A DNA stretch of 64,000 bases from Paenibacillus tritici (GTDB lineage: Bacteria > Bacillota > Bacilli > Paenibacillales > Paenibacillaceae), in contig NZ_JABMKX010000008.1 in assembly GCF_013204885.1 (NCBI RefSeq), positions 186,001 through 250,000 on the forward strand. Reading direction: 5' to 3'. Below the pieces are notes generated by a model. That model made no database searches. It saw only the letters and a program-made list of their open reading frames with translations, and had not been told where the DNA came from. The translations under genes were made by a program, and so were the position numbers. Below, one piece after another: positions 17,190 to 25,848 of the stretch. The first letter of the stretch is position 1. Each line of letters begins with the position of its first letter.

Positions 17190-17387
17190 ATGTTGGCCGA
17201 ACTTTTAGTACAAGCACAGCAACACCATGATCAGGGGGCAACATTACATATCCTAGAATCTTTTACACCAAAGATCAAAGCCTCCTTGCGACAAGTCCCC
17301 GCCGATCACCGGGAAGATTTGAAACAGGAACTCTATGTCAAAATGATTGAGGTTATACAGACCTTTAATATTAGTGATTTGAAATAA
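17190..17387 (+). CDS. RsoA-like sigma co-factor (region 2 type)
   Basis: 65 residues, four bases after the yvrJ stop. The helical sequence with a Phe-Thr-Pro turn followed by HREDLKQELYVKMIEVI fits the N-terminal sigma region-2 segment (HTH_16/RsoA type) that binds RNA polymerase. In B. subtilis, SigO and RsoA act together as the two halves of one sigma factor. Pairing with the region-4 protein at 16634 in one operon strongly suggests the same arrangement here. A short open frame beginning at 17398 overlaps the next promoter element and is not a gene. Confidence 0.72.
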   Translation: MLAELLVQAQQHHDQGATLHILESFTPKIKASLRQVPADHREDLKQELYVKMIEVIQTFNISDLK

Positions 17388-17399
17388 AATTTGGAGATT

Positions 17400-17432
17400 G
17401 GTTGTAAATAAAGAGAATCATTTCTCTTTATA
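17400..17432 (+). promoter_or_regulatory. Second copy of the promoter-like element, upstream of the lysozyme gene
   Basis: GGTTGTAAA (17400-17408), 10 bp, CATTTCTCTTTATA (17419-17432), identical in both blocks and spacing to 16559-16591; the 10-bp spacers differ. Here the spacer also makes a small inverted repeat with the second block (AAAGAGAA/TTTCTCTTT), absent from the first copy and so probably incidental. It lies 104 bp before the lysozyme ATG. Confidence 0.7.
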
Positions 17433-17536
17433 TAATGTGAAGGCAATACGGCATTGCAGAAAACTCGGGAATGGTGCTCTGGCTTTGATTCCTCCCTATT
17501 GTTCTTCTACTAAAAATAATTTCAGGAGTGATAATT

Positions 17537-18133
17537 ATGGCAAATCTAGGCACTGGTGGAGCAAACCTTATCAAATCGCATGAGGGATTTTCCTTGAAAT
17601 TTTATGGAGATCCTGTTGGGTATCCAACAGTTGGATGGGGACATCTGATAACAAAGACTAAAACATATACTAAAAATACAACAGGTAATCCAAATGATTC
17701 TCTTCTAACCCAAGCACAAGCTAATGCTCTATCTAGCTCTTTGAATCTAGGTTACACTTCACCAATTTCTCAGACTCAAGCAAATAATTTTTTTACAAAT
17801 GATACTGCAAAGGCTGTAGCAGCAGTAAATAAATTAGCACCTCCTAACGGTCATACATTTTCACAATCTCAGTTTGATGCACTTGTTTCGCTCACTTTTA
17901 ACGGAGGTTCTGGGGTGCTAGCAACCGCTGATGTACAAGCTATGCTTAAATATGAGCAGATATATCCATCTTTTATTGGCCCACGTACTACAAATGAACT
18001 TGATACTTGTTCAAGATTGGTCAGCAAGGCATTTTCATATGATCGAAATTTACAAAGACGAAGAAATGAAGAAGCAACTTTATTCTGTAAGGGCAGTGGA
18101 TATACTCACAAATATCCAGTATATACAGTGTAG
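17537..18133 (+). CDS. GH24 (T4/lambdoid-type) lysozyme
   Basis: 198 residues from ATG 17537 with AGGAG at an 8-nt spacing (the GTG at 17528 overlaps the site). The catalytic triad has the spacing of T4 lysozyme: Glu16, Asp25 and Thr31 in SHEGF..YGD..YPTVGWGH. The family cleaves the N-acetylmuramic acid-N-acetylglucosamine bond of peptidoglycan. There is no signal peptide and no wall-binding repeat, so it needs another route to reach the wall. It is AT-rich like the sigma genes upstream and shares their promoter-like element. No phage structural genes are present, so this looks like a domesticated or stand-alone lysis gene rather than a prophage. Confidence 0.88.
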   Translation: MANLGTGGANLIKSHEGFSLKFYGDPVGYPTVGWGHLITKTKTYTKNTTGNPNDSLLTQAQANALSSSLNLGYTSPISQTQANNFFTNDTAKAVAAVNKLAPPNGHTFSQSQFDALVSLTFNGGSGVLATADVQAMLKYEQIYPSFIGPRTTNELDTCSRLVSKAFSYDRNLQRRRNEEATLFCKGSGYTHKYPVYTV

Positions 18134-18156
18134 TTTATTCGTTTTACAGCATAAAC

Positions 18157-18189
18157 AAGAAAGGTCAGCCTAAGAGGCTGACCTTTCTT
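18157..18189 (+). terminator. Rho-independent terminator after lysozyme
   Basis: AAGAAAGGTCAGCC (18157-18170), loop TAAGA, GGCTGACCTTTCTT (18176-18189): a perfect 14-bp stem 23 bp downstream of the lysozyme stop. Confidence 0.9.
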
Positions 18190-18214
18190 GGCTTATTACG
18201 TAACCATAATTCAT

Positions 18215-18820
18215 TTAATTTGTAATTTTTTTAAGCTCAAAAATAGTTGCCTCTGATAACAAGATAAGCCTATCGTTATTAACAACAAAAAAAGTTACAC
18301 TTACAGGTATTCTAAGTTTTGTAGAAGGGTCACTTATATCCATTACTTTTAATACATCATTTATCTTTAAATCTGGGATATCTATTTTATATGATCTATA
18401 AAAAGCGTCAGAGTTATAACATGTCTCTGTAATTTGATATAATGGATTTTTTAATTCATATTGATACTTACTATAGTTTTTAAGTCCTTTTGATGAAAAA
18501 AAGTCTTTTTTGATGATAATTTCATCTCCAATAAATTTTTGCCCTGTTGGATATTCAGAAGCATCATTATATGAATTTGCAAATCCTAAAAGCTTCTCAA
18601 CCTTCCAGGTTCCAAAGAAATATTTTTCAGTTTCACTATCCAAATTTATACGTTCTACAGTACAATATTCATCAGTATTTTGTTCCGGCTGTGTTGCTGC
18701 TTGTTTACTGGGAGACTGACCCGGCACTTGCGTAACCGTTGCGGGCGTACCTGATCCACCACATCCTGAAAGTAAAACGACACTCAACAACATCACTATA
18801 CCAAGCTCTTTTTTTAACAC
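18215..18820 (-). CDS. Hypothetical lipoprotein
   Basis: 201 residues from GTG 18820 (AGGGAG ribosome site). It has a signal peptide with lipobox LSGC (Cys20), then a Thr/Pro/Gln-rich linker and a beta-rich C-terminal domain with no motif I recognise. AT-rich like its neighbours. It is convergent with the lysozyme across the hairpin at 18157. Tethered to the outer face of the membrane, it could be an immunity-like or envelope protein for the lysis cassette, but nothing in the sequence demonstrates this. Confidence 0.75.
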   Translation of the reverse strand: MLKKELGIVMLLSVVLLSGCGGSGTPATVTQVPGQSPSKQAATQPEQNTDEYCTVERINLDSETEKYFFGTWKVEKLLGFANSYNDASEYPTGQKFIGDEIIIKKDFFSSKGLKNYSKYQYELKNPLYQITETCYNSDAFYRSYKIDIPDLKINDVLKVMDISDPSTKLRIPVSVTFFVVNNDRLILLSEATIFELKKITN

Positions 18821-19159
18821 AATAATCTCCCTTCGGCTACCTAGCAGAAATTATATCAGAGCAAATGAATCCATGAATGACATATAATTAACATTATTTA
18901 ATATTTAAGTTAAATTTTTTTATCCAATCCATTCCATAGGAAGTACACTACACTACACCTAAATGTATCCCTCTCACATACCCTTACGTTATTATCCTTC
19001 CCCTCATAGCTACTCCTTTCCTATTTTTTACTTATTATACCATATATATTCTTCCCTCATTAAGGTTCATCTATTTTTCTTTTTACAAACCCAAAGAGGG
19101 GGAAGCTTCGCTCCCCCCCCCCTCCAAATATATAAAATCCAACCATGAAGATCAGGTTA
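18821..19159. other. AT-rich intergenic region with poly-C hairpin
   Basis: No gene seen. It is strongly AT-rich with pyrimidine-rich runs (18960-19080). GAGGGGGAAGC (starting 19096) can pair with GCTCCCCC in a following 10-base C run (about 19111-19120); read on the minus strand this gives a hairpin then TTTGGGTTTG, a plausible terminator for the DUF4127 gene. The C homopolymer could vary in length. Confidence 0.5.
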
Positions 19160-20860
19160 TTATTGCAAAGTCAGGTTAGGATTCAAAGTAATCTCAAACG
19201 CACGGCCCCAAATATAATCGGGATCATTGTATGGAAGTACCACGCTGGCGTATTCGGAGAAAGACCAGCCGTCTCCACTAATCTGCCGGATACTGCACGC
19301 CGGTTCATCACTGCCGATCAGGAAGGCACATGCTCCGGCCAGGGTGGCTGTGTGTATCTGCATCCGTTCTCTCAGCATGGCCTGCAAATGAGCATAGTCT
19401 TCCGGACTATTGAACAACAACATATTCTGATCGGCAATTGCCGCAACGTTCTCATATAAGGAATGGGCTCTTGCGTATTCCCGAATCTCGGCAATCGCCA
19501 GCCTTTTGTAATAGTAATCCTTCAAGAAGCGTTTAAATAAAAGCGATCCGTGAGCATTGACAGCGAGGCTAAGCGCCGCCGCATCGTTCTCCGTAGTCAC
19601 AAATGCATAACGCGCCTGACTCATGCCCAGCGCGATGCCGATTTTATTACCCGGTGTATTCCAGCCGCTGTATCCCAATAGACTGCCCGTATGCCTGCTG
19701 CCCAGCAAGGCCTCAGTGACCATAGCGTCCGCTGCACCGGCGCCGACAAAATCAATTACTACAGTCGGAGTTCCATTGGCGCGGTTAGCTTCAATACGGT
19801 CAACCGCAGCCGGTGCCTGATCCTTGGCGGTAACCGCAACAATTTCTACCGCAGGTGAACTGCTCACAAATTCCGCACCGACAATCTCCACATGATGCAC
19901 AATGTTCTGATGCACATCCATATATTCATAGGGACTTGTAAGGGTGGAGCCATGGGGTCCGAAGTATTGCACAGCATACCCGGTCTTGGCCCCGTTTCGA
20001 TAGAACTGATCCGCCATACGTGCCATTAACGCCTGCCCCAGTCCGTCTGCATCCGGAAGAATGATTGCCCGGTCCGGATTCTGTCCGTTTATACCGCCAA
20101 GCCATCCGTTGATGCACTCTTCCACGTAATGAATCTCGTTAATTTGCACCCCTTGAGTATTGGCATCATCCACACCTACTGCAAGAAAATCAATAGCCCC
20201 CTCCTGCGCCAGATACTCCAGAATGTAACGGTTTGTCTTGAACTTATGCTGTCTGGTGTTGTAATACTGTTCCTTGTCGAACGTAGCAGTGCTGCCGTAG
20301 GAACCATCCGGAGACAGGTTATACCCGCTGAGGATATCGGCAAACTGCGAGAAGACTCTTCGTGGCTGAAGCATGAAATTCCGTGATTCGGTATAGGCAG
20401 CCAGATCCAGCCCTTCTGCAAAAGAGGTTGTCGCCAGTCTCATAATCGTATCCAGCACATACACCGGCTTGTCCGGATAAGCTTGCTTCACCAGACAGAT
20501 TACATCCAGCAAGTCCGTTACCGTAGAATCATAGGCCGGGTAAGCTCCCCCTGCATCACCCCGGAGACGGCGGCTTCCGATCAATCCCCCGTAGGCAAGC
20601 ATATCCGCCGAGAGAATGAATCCGTCTGCAGATGCTGCATGATCAAGAATAAATTGCCGGATCTTGGCACTGTCGCCGTATGCCGGACAAGATGTCGTTA
20701 ACAAGGTGGTTCCCGATGATGTCTTGTGCGAATCCAGGCGGTTTCTAAGATCGGCTGCATCCGGGGTGATGACATGAATTCCTGCCGATTTCCCTTGAGT
20801 AATCACATCGTCCAGATTGACGGGTCTATCATCCAATGGTACGTATAGCACATTCTTCAT
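19160..20860 (-). CDS. DUF4127 family protein
   Basis: 566 residues. The N-terminus (MKNVLYVPLDDRPVN) and the motif ILSADMLAYGGLIGSR near residues 80-95 are typical of DUF4127, a family of bacterial proteins of unknown biochemical role, usually soluble and around 500 residues. No signal peptide is visible. The start ATG 20860 follows AGAGGGAGCTGG. Base composition is closer to the core genome than the AT-rich genes on both sides. It is divergent from the second split sigma pair (237-bp gap). Confidence 0.85.
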   Translation of the reverse strand: MKNVLYVPLDDRPVNLDDVITQGKSAGIHVITPDAADLRNRLDSHKTSSGTTLLTTSCPAYGDSAKIRQFILDHAASADGFILSADMLAYGGLIGSRRLRGDAGGAYPAYDSTVTDLLDVICLVKQAYPDKPVYVLDTIMRLATTSFAEGLDLAAYTESRNFMLQPRRVFSQFADILSGYNLSPDGSYGSTATFDKEQYYNTRQHKFKTNRYILEYLAQEGAIDFLAVGVDDANTQGVQINEIHYVEECINGWLGGINGQNPDRAIILPDADGLGQALMARMADQFYRNGAKTGYAVQYFGPHGSTLTSPYEYMDVHQNIVHHVEIVGAEFVSSSPAVEIVAVTAKDQAPAAVDRIEANRANGTPTVVIDFVGAGAADAMVTEALLGSRHTGSLLGYSGWNTPGNKIGIALGMSQARYAFVTTENDAAALSLAVNAHGSLLFKRFLKDYYYKRLAIAEIREYARAHSLYENVAAIADQNMLLFNSPEDYAHLQAMLRERMQIHTATLAGACAFLIGSDEPACSIRQISGDGWSFSEYASVVLPYNDPDYIWGRAFEITLNPNLTLQ

Positions 20861-21097
20861 TTGTATCCAGCTCCCTCTGGTTAGCAGATAGGCTCAGATG
20901 CCTTCACTTATAAGGTAATTTAGACAGATAGAATACAACCTAACAATAAAAAATATTTTTATAGCCTCTTGTGGCCTCAAACGATTAAACTATGATACAA
21001 TAAATAAGAACACAGGTTCCTGTTGTTCATGAAATAAACCATTATTTCCATCCATATACATATCACTATTTCTATCTCCAGAAAGGGGAAATCTGAA

Positions 21098-21442
21098 TTG
21101 AACGGGTCACAGACTCTCTATGAACGTTATAGGAATGAAATCTATCGAATAGGCTGGAAAATAGAGTACCGGGCCAGAAAGGTTAGCCGGACGGAGTGTT
21201 CACTTTTTGACAATATACAGGCTGAAGCGAATTTTATTCAGGACTCCGAGAACAAAATAATGCTTGAGCAGCTCACGGACAGTCTGCCTGCTTTTGAGAA
21301 ATCCATCTTGTATAAGCTCTATCTGGAGGGGTACAGCGAGGCCGAGGTCGCGAAGCAATTCAATATCAGCCAACAGGCGGTGAATAAATGGAAAAAGAAA
21401 ATCATCAACCAGCTATCTCAGACTACGAAATCACACGACTGA
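21098..21442 (+). CDS. Second region-4-type sigma-like subunit
   Basis: 114 residues from TTG 21098 (AAAGGGG upstream). The C-terminal half (about 62-108) is a region-4-like helix-turn-helix: a long helix with SILYKLYLEGYSEAEVAKQF then NISQQAVNKWKKK. The N-terminal half is unrelated to region 2. It overlaps the next gene by 55 bp and so forms a pair like SigO/RsoA. A sigma-A-type promoter (TTGTGG-N16-TATGAT) lies near 20970-21000, and the GGTTGTAAA element of the first pair is absent, so the two systems appear to be controlled differently. Confidence 0.65.
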   Translation: MNGSQTLYERYRNEIYRIGWKIEYRARKVSRTECSLFDNIQAEANFIQDSENKIMLEQLTDSLPAFEKSILYKLYLEGYSEAEVAKQFNISQQAVNKWKKKIINQLSQTTKSHD

Positions 21443-21600
21443 TCCACTCAGCCCGGAACAAAGAAGCCGCAGCGATGCTGCAGCTCCTTGAACTATTCTC
21501 AACCGATATACAGAAGTCGAGCCAATGTGCCCGTCTACCAACTGAAGAGGCACGCTCAGAAATTATTGTGAATTTTCTTGAATTAGTCTCTTTGGAATAA
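21388..21600 (+). CDS. Second RsoA-like (region 2 type) sigma partner
   Basis: 70 residues overlapping the previous gene in another frame. The pattern EITRLIHSARNKEAAAMLQL..LPTEEARSEIIVNFLEL parallels the region-2-like protein at 17190: small residues, a helix, then an acidic motif and a final amphipathic helix. GGTG lies six bases before ATG 21388; a start further in is possible. It ends 2 bp from the convergent regulator gene. The low similarity level means the assignment rests mainly on the pairing and on this helix pattern. Confidence 0.55.
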   Translation: MEKENHQPAISDYEITRLIHSARNKEAAAMLQLLELFSTDIQKSSQCARLPTEEARSEIIVNFLELVSLE

Positions 21601-21602
21601 AA

Positions 21603-22874
21603 TCAGCCGCGGATACCGGGAGCCGCCTCCTGGAACCAGAGATTCACCTGTGCCGTCTCCTCCGTCAGCAGGTCAAGGTAGATGGAGGTCCGGTAATCAA
21701 TCTCCTTGAGGCTCTTGCCTGTGATCTCGGCGATCCGATTCAGGCGGTACATCAAGGTATTGGTATGAATATGCAGAAAGGCGGCGGATTCCTTCAGATT
21801 CCCGTTCAGCGACAGATACACGGCGAGAGTCTTGAGGAAATCGCTCTTATGCTCGCGGTCATGCTCCTTCAGGGGAGAGAGCAGCGGGCTGCGGCGTGTC
21901 CGGCTCCGCTTCTGCTCCAGAATGGCCGGAAGGTAGGCCCAGAACCCGATTTCTTCATAAAGCAGCAGCTCACGAGCGTGATATGGCAGCAGGTGCTTAA
22001 TCTCCAGAATCTGCAACGCTTCACGGTACGCGTCAGCCGCTGAAGTATATTCGCGGTATCCCGGGCTGCAGCCTGCCGTAAGCCTACAGTCTTCACTGCG
22101 GCCCAAATCCCGGAGCAGCTTGTGCAGAAACGAGGACAGCCGCTCTGCCTGGTCTACCGGAGATAGGAATGAGAATAGAATGATCAGCCGGTTCTGCTCG
22201 GCGGTCTGGAAGAGCAGCCGCTGCCCGGCATAGGCATCCATCATCCGGCGGAAGCTCAGCAGGAAATGCTCATCCACCGGCTTGCCGCTCTCCAGCACCG
22301 CAATATAGTAGCTCTCCGGCAGCAGAATGTCCCCGGCCTCCGCTTCCTGGCGGATACGCAGCTCACTCTCATAATGGGAGGTCAGCAGCTTCCAGAAGAA
22401 ATCCTCGAACGTCTTCTCCTGCTTCGTCTTCCAGCCGCGCTGCTTCAGCAGATACCGCCCCGCGATCCCGGCAGCCTTCTCCACAACCCGCTCCGCCTGT
22501 CCCTCGGCCAGATTCCCCCGGTCTACCACCCAGATATAACCGAGTATCTCCTGCTGGTGCTTGATACACATGGCAAGTCTGGGGCCAAGGCCGACCTCCA
22601 TCACTGCGGGGATACGGATAGGGTGGCTGGTATTCTCCAGATCGTGCATGACTCCCTTTTTGCGGAGACCAATAATCACCGTATTCGGAACTTTTTTGCC
22701 GATAATGGTCGAGATCCGTGCCGGATCACTCTCAGCCTGATGGGAGCTGTAGCCGATCACGTGATGGTTGCTGTCCTCAATGGTAACCTGAGACTGAAGC
22801 GATTCGCTGAGGGTATCGGCCAGGGATTCCATACTGTCAAAAAAACGGTCAAATGCCGGCTCTGATTCTGTCAA
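21603..22874 (-). CDS. PucR/CdaR-family transcriptional regulator, AdeR-like
   Basis: 423 residues. The central part (about 180-320) resembles the GGDEF-like/CdaR sensor region of PucR-type regulators, and residues 355-405 form the PucR helix-turn-helix (FLHIHTNTLMYRLNRI). I prefer TTG 22874, which has GAGGTG at 6 nt, over the GTG nine bases earlier that overlaps this site. It lies downstream of alanine dehydrogenase on the same strand; B. subtilis AdeR, a PucR-family protein, activates ald, so this is probably the alanine-responsive activator of the neighbour. Confidence 0.82.
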   Translation of the reverse strand: MTESEPAFDRFFDSMESLADTLSESLQSQVTIEDSNHHVIGYSSHQAESDPARISTIIGKKVPNTVIIGLRKKGVMHDLENTSHPIRIPAVMEVGLGPRLAMCIKHQQEILGYIWVVDRGNLAEGQAERVVEKAAGIAGRYLLKQRGWKTKQEKTFEDFFWKLLTSHYESELRIRQEAEAGDILLPESYYIAVLESGKPVDEHFLLSFRRMMDAYAGQRLLFQTAEQNRLIILFSFLSPVDQAERLSSFLHKLLRDLGRSEDCRLTAGCSPGYREYTSAADAYREALQILEIKHLLPYHARELLLYEEIGFWAYLPAILEQKRSRTRRSPLLSPLKEHDREHKSDFLKTLAVYLSLNGNLKESAAFLHIHTNTLMYRLNRIAEITGKSLKEIDYRTSIYLDLLTEETAQVNLWFQEAAPGIRG

Positions 22875-23044
22875 TGTTCCCACCTCAACCCGAAGAATAG
22901 CAGAATAAGTGATTACATTATATTACAGCGCCCAGCAGTTGCCTATAGGCAGATGCAAGGAAAGTGAAGGAAACCTAACATACTTCTCTACCCCTGCTCT
23001 GTCTATTCCGATATCCCTCTACTCACCTGACGCCTCCCGCCAGA

Positions 23045-24178
23045 TTAGATCAGCGTGAACTCCTGCTCTACAGCAGCCTCAACTGTGAAGTATTCTTCCC
23101 CAAGAGCTTCTGCCACGGCCTGGCAGGTGATTTTGCCGTTAGCTACATTGACACCGCTCTTCAGGCCCGCATTGTCTTCGATCGCCTGGAATACGCCTTT
23201 ATTGGCAATTTGCAGTGCATAAGGAACCGTAACGTTCGTTAAGGCAATGGTCGAGGTTTTGGCGACCGCACCCGGCATATTAGCGACCGAATAGTGTAGA
23301 ACACCGTGCTTCTCGAATACAGGCTGATCATGTGTGGTCACCCGGTCAATCGTCTCAACGATACCGCCCTGGTCAATCGCCACATCTACAATGACGGAGC
23401 CCGGCTTCATGGTTTTGACCATTTCTTCAGTCACCAGCTTTGGAGCTTTAGCGCCCGGGATCAGCACCGCGCCTACCAGCAGGTCTGCTTCAGCTACCGC
23501 TTTGGCAATGTTATACGGATTCGAGATCAGGGTGCTGATCTGTGAACCGAAAATATCATCCAGCTGGCGCAGCCGGTCTGCGCTCAAGTCGATAATGGTC
23601 ACCTCGGCGCCAAGGCCGATCGCCATCTTCGCTGCATTAGTCCCCACTACCCCGCCGCCGATAATACTCACCTTGCCGCGGCTTACACCTGGAACACCAG
23701 AGAGCAGAATGCCCTGCCCGCCGTAGTTCTTCTGCAGGAACTGTGCACCAAGCTGCACGGCCATACGCCCGGCAACCTCGCTCATCGGGGTGAGCAGCGG
23801 CAGGGTCCGTCCATCTACAACCGTCTCATAGCCGATGGCGAATACGCCTTTGTCCTTAAGGGCTGCGGCAAGAGCCGGCTCTGGTGCCAGATGCAGATAC
23901 GTGAAAAGGATGAGCCCCGGACGGAAGTAACCATATTCGCTTGATAGCGGCTCTTTGACCTTCATCACCATTTCGGCGTCCGCCCACACCGCAGTAGCTT
24001 CTGCAACCAGTTCCGCACCGGCTGCGGCATACTCTTCATCCAGGAATCCGCTGCCAACACCCGCTCCGGCCTCGACCAGCACCTTGTGTCCTTCTGCCGC
24101 CAGACTTACCACACCCGCAGGGGTAATCGCTACGCGGTTTTCATTGTTTTTGATTTCTTTAGGTACGCCAATAATCAT
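23045..24178 (-). CDS. ald: Alanine dehydrogenase
   Basis: 377 residues (B. subtilis Ald has 378). It catalyses the NAD-dependent, reversible conversion of L-alanine to pyruvate and ammonium in the cytoplasm, important for alanine use and for sporulation in Bacillus. The N-terminal signature MIIGVPKEIKNNENRVAITP, the active-site segment LILFTYLHLAPEPALA, and the Rossmann segment VSIIGGGVVGTNAAKMA are all present. I choose ATG 24178, with GGGAG at 9 nt, over the TTG six bases earlier. An inverted repeat upstream (24280) may be a regulator site. Confidence 0.96.
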   Translation of the reverse strand: MIIGVPKEIKNNENRVAITPAGVVSLAAEGHKVLVEAGAGVGSGFLDEEYAAAGAELVAEATAVWADAEMVMKVKEPLSSEYGYFRPGLILFTYLHLAPEPALAAALKDKGVFAIGYETVVDGRTLPLLTPMSEVAGRMAVQLGAQFLQKNYGGQGILLSGVPGVSRGKVSIIGGGVVGTNAAKMAIGLGAEVTIIDLSADRLRQLDDIFGSQISTLISNPYNIAKAVAEADLLVGAVLIPGAKAPKLVTEEMVKTMKPGSVIVDVAIDQGGIVETIDRVTTHDQPVFEKHGVLHYSVANMPGAVAKTSTIALTNVTVPYALQIANKGVFQAIEDNAGLKSGVNVANGKITCQAVAEALGEEYFTVEAAVEQEFTLI

Positions 24179-24279
24179 CTTCAATCGCTCCCGTCTGATA
24201 TAATCCTCTTATGTGAAGAATCATAACATACGAATTCCCGCTGCCTTTTGGGTAAAAAGAAAAACATTATCTGCCATGA

Positions 24280-24295
24280 TTGTGTTTTTACACAA
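24280..24295. promoter_or_regulatory. Perfect inverted repeat upstream of ald
   Basis: TTGTGT-TTTT-ACACAA, a perfect 6-bp inverted repeat 102 bp upstream of the ald start. On the minus strand the TTGTGT arm could serve as a -35 with GATAAT about 18 bp downstream of it. Candidate operator for the PucR-type regulator; unproven. Confidence 0.4.
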
Positions 24296-24468
24296 GGGAA
24301 TGCCCCCTCCTGGGATAGAACGTTTCCCTGCAACCTGCCCGGAGTCCGGGCGGTGAAATGTAAAGTTATGTTCCATATTCTCATGTTTTTTGTTCCTTCT
24401 GAGACTTCCGGCAATCTGCTATTCTTGATTTGCAAGCCTATACAGTATACACAGGGAGGTTGTCGCTT

Positions 24469-25800
24469 TTGAAAAAGAACCGTTTCATCGCCGGAATTAC
24501 TTCACTCGTTCTTATAATGGGCCTGGCGACAGGCTGCGGTAACAGCAACAATTCATCTTCAGCCAATAATGCGAGCCCTGCCGCAGGCAACGGCACGAAG
24601 TCTGCAGGCCCGGTCACCCTCAAAATGTGGGGCGGTGTTCCCCCGGAATCCGGTCCGCAGCAGGTCGTGGATAACTGGAACAAGGATCACCCGGATATTC
24701 AGGTGGAGTATGTACGTTATGTTAATGATGATGACGGGAATCTCAAGCTGGACACCGCTATGATTACCGGCCAGGATGTGGATCTATTCGTGAACTACAC
24801 CATCTCCCATGCTGCCAAACGGGTAGAATCAGGTCTGGCCCTGGATCTCAGCCGGTTCACCGATTACAACATTGAAGAGAAGATGGGCGCGGACACTGCA
24901 AGCTGGAAGATTGACGGCAAGTTCTACGGCGTTCCCACTACCAAAAGCCCGTTCTTCATCGCCTTGAACAAGGACGCGCTTGACGCTGCGAACCTGCCGG
25001 TTCCGAAGGAATGGACCTGGAATGAACTGCGCGACTATGCGAAGAAGCTGAAGGGCAGCAACTCTTATGGATTCATTCAAAATATGGAGCCGTTCGTGGA
25101 CCCCATCGACTCCGTGCTGTCCCAGGAGGGCTACACCAAGGCTGATGGCAGCTCCAATCTGGACCATCCTCTCGTCCGGCAATGGCTGGAGACGCTGAAC
25201 GGGATGATGAAGGAAGATAAGACTACGCCGCCGCTGGGCGAGCAATTGACTTCCAAAATGCCGGTCGAGCAGGTCTTCCTCAGCGGAGAGGTGCCGATGC
25301 TCAATATCGGGGCATGGCTGCTGCGCAGCTCGAATAACTTCACCGATTTCCCGCGTGACTTCAAAATCGCCTTCGCTCCTGTACCGAGACTCGCTGAAGC
25401 TGCCGGTGATTATGTAACCCGCGGAGGCCTCGGCGATTATATCTCCATTAACGCCAAGTCCAAGAAGCAGGACGCCGCGTGGGAGTTCCTGAAGTGGTAT
25501 TCCGATGGCGGCATGTCCCCGATGGCAGCAGGCGGAAGACTGCCGGCCTCCAAGGATGCCAACCAGGACGACGCGCTCAAAAGCCTCATTGGCGATAAAA
25601 GTGATTCCTATGATCTGGATTCCCTGATGTACGTCATGTTCGACAACAAGACGCCGACCTATGTCCGCAGCCTGCCTCAGGAAGTAATGGACCTGCGCTC
25701 CCAGGAGTACGAGAAGTACTTCCTTGACTCCCAGTCACTGGATCAGACGGTCCAGGCCATGGTCACCCGGCATAATGAGTACCTGAAGCAGAAGAAGTAG
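24469..25800 (+). CDS. Carbohydrate ABC transporter substrate-binding lipoprotein (monocistronic)
   Basis: 443 residues starting at TTG 24469, with GGGAGG 9 nt upstream; the in-frame ATG 39 bp earlier lacks a ribosome site and would mask the signal peptide. Lipobox ATGC with Cys23, followed by an Asn/Ser/Ala linker and a family 1 solute-binding fold. It is followed by a terminator and has no adjacent permease. The permease pair at 29935-31656 lacks a binding protein, so these may form one transporter despite the 4-kb gap. Confidence 0.88.
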   Translation: MKKNRFIAGITSLVLIMGLATGCGNSNNSSSANNASPAAGNGTKSAGPVTLKMWGGVPPESGPQQVVDNWNKDHPDIQVEYVRYVNDDDGNLKLDTAMITGQDVDLFVNYTISHAAKRVESGLALDLSRFTDYNIEEKMGADTASWKIDGKFYGVPTTKSPFFIALNKDALDAANLPVPKEWTWNELRDYAKKLKGSNSYGFIQNMEPFVDPIDSVLSQEGYTKADGSSNLDHPLVRQWLETLNGMMKEDKTTPPLGEQLTSKMPVEQVFLSGEVPMLNIGAWLLRSSNNFTDFPRDFKIAFAPVPRLAEAAGDYVTRGGLGDYISINAKSKKQDAAWEFLKWYSDGGMSPMAAGGRLPASKDANQDDALKSLIGDKSDSYDLDSLMYVMFDNKTPTYVRSLPQEVMDLRSQEYEKYFLDSQSLDQTVQAMVTRHNEYLKQKK

Positions 25801-25848
25801 CGGCTGCGATACAGACAGAAATGGAAATAGAGAAGTAGCGTGCATGAT

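Noticed and set aside
17398..17583. 61-residue open frame before the lysozyme
   Set aside because: It overlaps the conserved promoter-like element and the lysozyme start, with no ribosome site or recognisable product.
16559..18189. Prophage
   Set aside because: Only lysozyme and small regulatory genes are present; no integrase, terminase, capsid or tail genes, and no flanking att repeats were seen.
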